A DNA stretch of 64,000 nucleotides from Bacillota bacterium (GTDB lineage Bacteria; Bacillota; Clostridia; Acetivibrionales; DSM-1351): the NCBI GenBank assembly GCA_023439045.1, contig JAEXOY010000030.1:124001-188000 (forward strand). Reading direction: 5' to 3'. The position numbers and the translations under genes are program-made. Under the pieces are notes generated by a model. That model was not told where the DNA came from, searched no databases, and saw only the letters and a program-made list of their open reading frames with translations. How positions within the stretch are numbered: position 1 is the first letter of the stretch; each line of letters opens with the position of its first letter. Below are positions 60,843-64,000 of this stretch, one piece after another.

Positions 60843-62075
60843 ATGAAAAGAAGAGTATTATCAATATTCGTAATTGCTTCTATGTTTTGTTCAATGCTTT
60901 TTTCACTGTCAGGCTGCAGTACAACAAAATCACCTGCTCCCGGCTCATCAGGCTCAGCTGTAAACCTTACTTTATGGGGAGCAGCAGAAGACCAAAAGAT
61001 GCTTAGTGAGATGGTAGAAAACTTCAGAAAAACTCATACCGACAAGCAGTACAAGGTTACAATCCGTGTTAATGGGGAAGATGCTGCAAAGGATGAAGCA
61101 CTAAAAGATATTGATATGGCTGCAGACATATTTTCAATAGCTCATGACCAGCTTGGTGCCTTGGTATCAGCTGGAGCTGTATATGAAAACACGAAATATG
61201 TTGATAATATCAAGAATGAGCAGATTGAAGGTGCTGTTTCTGCCGCTCAATATGACAACAAGTTTTATGGTTATCCGTTCTCGGCTGAGACTTACTTCTT
61301 ATACTATGATAAGAGTAAGCTAACAGCTGATGATGTCACTTCCCTCGACAAGATACTTGCAAAGCAGCAGGAAGACGGAGTGGCAAAATTGGGATATGAT
61401 ATGCAGGACGCATACTTTTCAGGGGCATTCTTTATCACAAATGGCTGTGAACTTTTTGGTGCAAATGGCAGCGACAAAAATACAGTAACCTTCAACAACG
61501 CTAATGGCCTCGAAGTAGGGAAATGGCTAACCACCCTTAAGGGTAGGGGTGTGATAAATCTTGATGGTGATGTAGCCGGCTCTCAGTTTAAGGCAGGAAA
61601 GCTTGCTGCCTATGTATGCGGACCATGGAAGGCTGCTTCTTATAAGGAAGCTCTTGGAGAAAATTATGGTGTTGCCAAGCTTCCAATGATTAATTTTGGA
61701 AGTGGGGATAAGGAGTGGAAGTCTTTTGCTGGCTTCAAGATGTACGTTGTAAAATCAACAACAAAATATCCTGAAGAGGCTATGTTACTGGCAAATTATC
61801 TTTCAAATGAAGAAAACCAGCTTAAGCGTTTTGCTGATAGAACGCTGTTGCCCACAAATGCAAAGGTAGCCCAACACGAGAGTGTTACTAAGGATCCTAC
61901 AGTTAAGGCAATCCTTGAGCAGCTACCCAATTGTGTCGCAATGCCTTCAATTCCGCAGATAGGAAGGTTCTGGGACCCAACGGCAGCATTTACGAAAGAC
62001 GCTTTTGATGGTGCTATAAAGGATAATGATATTCAAGGAAAGCTTGATAGGCTTGTAGAAGATATTAAGAGTTAA
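60843..62075 (+). CDS. malE: Maltodextrin-type solute-binding lipoprotein
   Basis: The 410-residue lipoprotein (lipobox LSGC near 26) is a MalE-type binding protein: VNLTLWGAAEDQKMLSEMV, MAADIFSIAHDQLGALV, YGYPFSAETYFLYYDKS, AYVCGPWKAASYKEALG and NEENQLKRF. It should bind maltose or maltodextrins for the MalFG permease encoded next. GGAGGAAAG precedes the ATG. A hairpin in the malE-malF gap probably keeps malE expression higher than that of the permeases. Confidence 0.9.
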   Translation: MKRRVLSIFVIASMFCSMLFSLSGCSTTKSPAPGSSGSAVNLTLWGAAEDQKMLSEMVENFRKTHTDKQYKVTIRVNGEDAAKDEALKDIDMAADIFSIAHDQLGALVSAGAVYENTKYVDNIKNEQIEGAVSAAQYDNKFYGYPFSAETYFLYYDKSKLTADDVTSLDKILAKQQEDGVAKLGYDMQDAYFSGAFFITNGCELFGANGSDKNTVTFNNANGLEVGKWLTTLKGRGVINLDGDVAGSQFKAGKLAAYVCGPWKAASYKEALGENYGVAKLPMINFGSGDKEWKSFAGFKMYVVKSTTKYPEEAMLLANYLSNEENQLKRFADRTLLPTNAKVAQHESVTKDPTVKAILEQLPNCVAMPSIPQIGRFWDPTAAFTKDAFDGAIKDNDIQGKLDRLVEDIKS

Positions 62076-62158
62076 TTTTAGGATATATAATTTTGGATAT
62101 ATATCAAGCTTAATTTTAGGATAAAAATTTTGGATATATATCAAGACTTAATTTTAGA
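62072..62158. repeat. 38-base tandem repeat from the malE stop codon
   Basis: TTAATTTTAGGATA-TATAATTTTGG-type units start at 62072 and 62110, with a partial third at 62148. The first begins at the malE TAA codon. Confidence 0.88.
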
Positions 62159-62194
62159 TATCACAACTAAATAATAAAAATTTGATATTATTTT

Positions 62195-62232
62195 ATAATG
62201 CGGTGGCAAATGCCACCGCATTATTTTTTTAC
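62195..62232 (+). terminator. Intercistronic hairpin/terminator between malE and malF
   Basis: AATGCGGTGGC/GCCACCGCATT, 11 GC-rich pairs with a 4-base loop, followed by ATTTTTTTA. Placed between binding-protein and permease genes, it would cut read-through or protect the malE message. Confidence 0.9.
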
Positions 62233-62295
62233 TATAAGGACATATTAACTTTCATGAATGCTAGGGTTTGATTAATTTGAAAGTGAGGAAGTAAT

Positions 62296-63825
62296 ATGTC
62301 ATTTGAAAAAGATACAAAAAATGGCAGACAACATAGTGATAAACAAGCAAGTGGTCAGCAAGCAAATGCTCAACAAGCAAGTGGCCAACAGCAAAGTGGC
62401 CAACTATCAAATGCTCAGCAGCCAATGTCTGACCACTTTACACAAGGAAGCATAAAGAGTTTTTTGGGAGGGTCCACCAATGGCTTTATAGAGTTTTTTA
62501 AAACATTCTCTGAAGGTACATTTAGCACTAAAATGTCTTTTTTTATAATGGGTTTTGCTAATCTTGTAAACAAACAGATTATAAAGGGACTTATATACTT
62601 ATTGATAGAAATATTCTTTATTATATATCTTTTTACCAACGGGATACCTGCAATAATTGGATTAGGTACGCTAGGTACAAAAACTCAGGGGTGGGAATTT
62701 GACCCCGGTAGAGGTATTAATGTGCTGGTGCAGGGGCATAACTCCATGCTTATGCTGATTCTAGGAGTAACGGCTATTATACTGAGTATATTATTCATAC
62801 TTGTATATATAAGCAATATCAAGAGTGCTAGACTGGTACAGCAATTATCCGAGCAGGGTAGGCACATACCTCGTTTTAACGATGACCTGAGGGACCTTAT
62901 GGATTCACGATTCCATATTACACTTCTAACAGTGCCAATATTAGGAATTGTAATATTTACGATAATACCTCTGATATTTATGATATTGATAGCGTTTACG
63001 AATTTTGATGCAAGCCATCAGCCACCAGGTAATCTGTTTACCTGGGTTGGTTTTTTAAACTTTAAGCAGCTGCTCTTTGAGAGCAGTACTCTGTCAAAAA
63101 CCTTTTTTCCTATTCTTTCGTGGACAACAATTTGGGCCGTTTTAGCGACCTTTTCTAATTACATTTTTGGAATAATAGTTGCGCTACTTATAAACAACAA
63201 GGGCATAAAGTTTAAAGAGGGCTGGAGAACAATATTTGTATTAACTATTGCTGTACCACAGTTTGTGTCACTACTTATTATGAGGAATATGCTAAATGAC
63301 TATGGCCCGGTCAATGAACTATTTTTGAGTTTGGGCTGGATTACACAGAGAATACCTTTTTTGACAGATGCGCTTATGGCTAAGGTATCAGTACTTTTAG
63401 TAAACCTATGGATTGGCATTCCTTATACCATGCTGATTACAACGGGTATTTTGATGAATATCCCCGAGGATTTATATGAGGCTGCAAGAGTGGACGGAGC
63501 TTCTCCTTATAAAATGTTTGTCAAGATTACACTGCCACAGATATTGTTTGTAACACTGCCATATTTGATTACTCAGTTTATAGGCAATATTAATAACTTT
63601 AACGTTATATACCTGCTCACAAATGGGGGACCGACCTCTAGTAGCTATTATTTTGCAGGTAAAACGGACTTGCTAATAACATGGCTTTATAAACTTACTG
63701 CAGATAGAAAGGATTACAGCATTGCTTCAACCATTGGGATTATTGTTTTTGTTATTTCTGTAGTTATTTCGTTGATAACCTATACCAACTCCTCATCATA
63801 TAAAAAGGAGGACGAATTCACATGA
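62296..63825 (+). CDS. malF: Maltodextrin ABC permease MalF
   Basis: The 509-residue permease has an unusual 50-residue N-terminal extension rich in Gln, Ser, Ala and Gly (units like ASGQQANAQQ). Eight or so membrane helices follow, with the EAA loop LYEAARVDGASPYKMFVKI. The long first half, with helices at about 75-100 and 145-175, is typical of Firmicute MalF. The repeat tail is cytoplasmic and of unknown use. Its stop overlaps the malG start (ATGA). Confidence 0.93.
   Translation: MSFEKDTKNGRQHSDKQASGQQANAQQASGQQQSGQLSNAQQPMSDHFTQGSIKSFLGGSTNGFIEFFKTFSEGTFSTKMSFFIMGFANLVNKQIIKGLIYLLIEIFFIIYLFTNGIPAIIGLGTLGTKTQGWEFDPGRGINVLVQGHNSMLMLILGVTAIILSILFILVYISNIKSARLVQQLSEQGRHIPRFNDDLRDLMDSRFHITLLTVPILGIVIFTIIPLIFMILIAFTNFDASHQPPGNLFTWVGFLNFKQLLFESSTLSKTFFPILSWTTIWAVLATFSNYIFGIIVALLINNKGIKFKEGWRTIFVLTIAVPQFVSLLIMRNMLNDYGPVNELFLSLGWITQRIPFLTDALMAKVSVLLVNLWIGIPYTMLITTGILMNIPEDLYEAARVDGASPYKMFVKITLPQILFVTLPYLITQFIGNINNFNVIYLLTNGGPTSSSYYFAGKTDLLITWLYKLTADRKDYSIASTIGIIVFVISVVISLITYTNSSSYKKEDEFT
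62341..62430 (+). repeat. Tandem repeats coding the MalF Gln-rich N-terminus
   Basis: Units related to CAAGCAAGTGGTCAGCAAGC repeat four to five times with changes, giving a Q/A/S/G tail. Confidence 0.8.
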
Positions 63826-64000
63826 AAAGCCGAAAAAACAACAGGGGATTTTGGAAAACTGTTATTTATATAATTTTAACTGTCATGGCCGTACTTTGGA
63901 TATTACCCATAATATGGGTGATATTGACGTCACTTAGGCTGGAGCAGGGCACTTTTACACCATATTTTATTCCAAAGGGTTTTACTATCGATAATTATGT
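63822..64000 (+). CDS. malG: Maltodextrin ABC permease MalG (5' part, cut by the window edge)
   Basis: The frame begins with an ATG overlapping the malF stop by four bases, after AAAAAGGAGG. It reads a basic start, one hydrophobic helix (VIYIILTVMAVLWILPIIW), the TSLR segment, and then the TFTPYFIPKGFTIDNY stretch typical of MalG. The gene continues beyond the window. Confidence 0.88.
   Translation, partial: MKSRKNNRGFWKTVIYIILTVMAVLWILPIIWVILTSLRLEQGTFTPYFIPKGFTIDNY

Overview
The window reads as chromosomal DNA of an anaerobic, low-GC Gram-positive bacterium of the class Clostridia. Supporting signs are strong AGGAGG-type ribosome sites with frequent TTG starts, a four-subunit ferredoxin-linked 2-oxoacid oxidoreductase, a thioredoxin reductase-like protein without NADPH motifs, an S-layer-type giant protein, a YteA-type sporulation-family protein, a c-di-AMP riboswitch and a Gram-positive LexA box. 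Genus and species cannot be fixed from the sequence alone; the intracellular GH8 exo-oligoxylanase and the maltodextrin genes suggest a polysaccharide user.

Layout. 0-10 kb: aroB, small membrane and zinc-finger proteins, tRNA-Thr(CGT), several lone exported or lipoproteins, a lipase-like protein, and an ECF sigma factor with its DUF4179 partner. 10-12.7 kb: a WYL regulator and a small flavin-type oxidase that share an operator-like sequence, then an AlkZ-related protein. 12.8-22.2 kb: larE, then a long gene run, metQ-metN-metI-like transporter, phenylacetate-CoA ligase-like enzyme, aminotransferase and the gamma-delta-alpha-beta oxidoreductase. This reads as uptake, transamination, oxidative decarboxylation and acyl-CoA handling of an amino acid. 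22.5-28.6 kb: GH8 exo-oligoxylanase, a flavodoxin/PNPOx fusion, a lipoprotein and a MalT-type LuxR regulator.

28.7-46 kb is the most unusual part. A 2187-residue SLH/BIG2 surface protein is followed by an OmpR/VanS-like two-component pair, a solute-binding lipoprotein carrying an apparent N-terminal beta-propeller, two sugar-type ABC permeases, an HlyD-like adaptor, a MacB-like permease and a second, shorter binding lipoprotein. No ATPase is encoded in the cluster, and a shared motif precedes three of its transcription units.

46-49 kb is decayed: an IS3-family transposase remnant abuts a 5'-truncated BRO/DinD-type gene, followed by an intact isochorismatase/Lrp divergent pair and a truncated MFS transporter. 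Then come a small conserved gene, dinB with a LexA box, and a redox cluster (ccdA, tlpA-like, trxA, a Crp/Fnr regulator and a TrxR-like flavoprotein). A c-di-AMP riboswitch precedes dapB, followed by DUF3842. 56.6-64 kb holds maltodextrin genes: malQ, glgP, malE, malF and the start of malG.

A recurring feature is short imperfect tandem duplication beginning at or just after stop codons; in several cases the repeat is a copy of the end of the gene itself.
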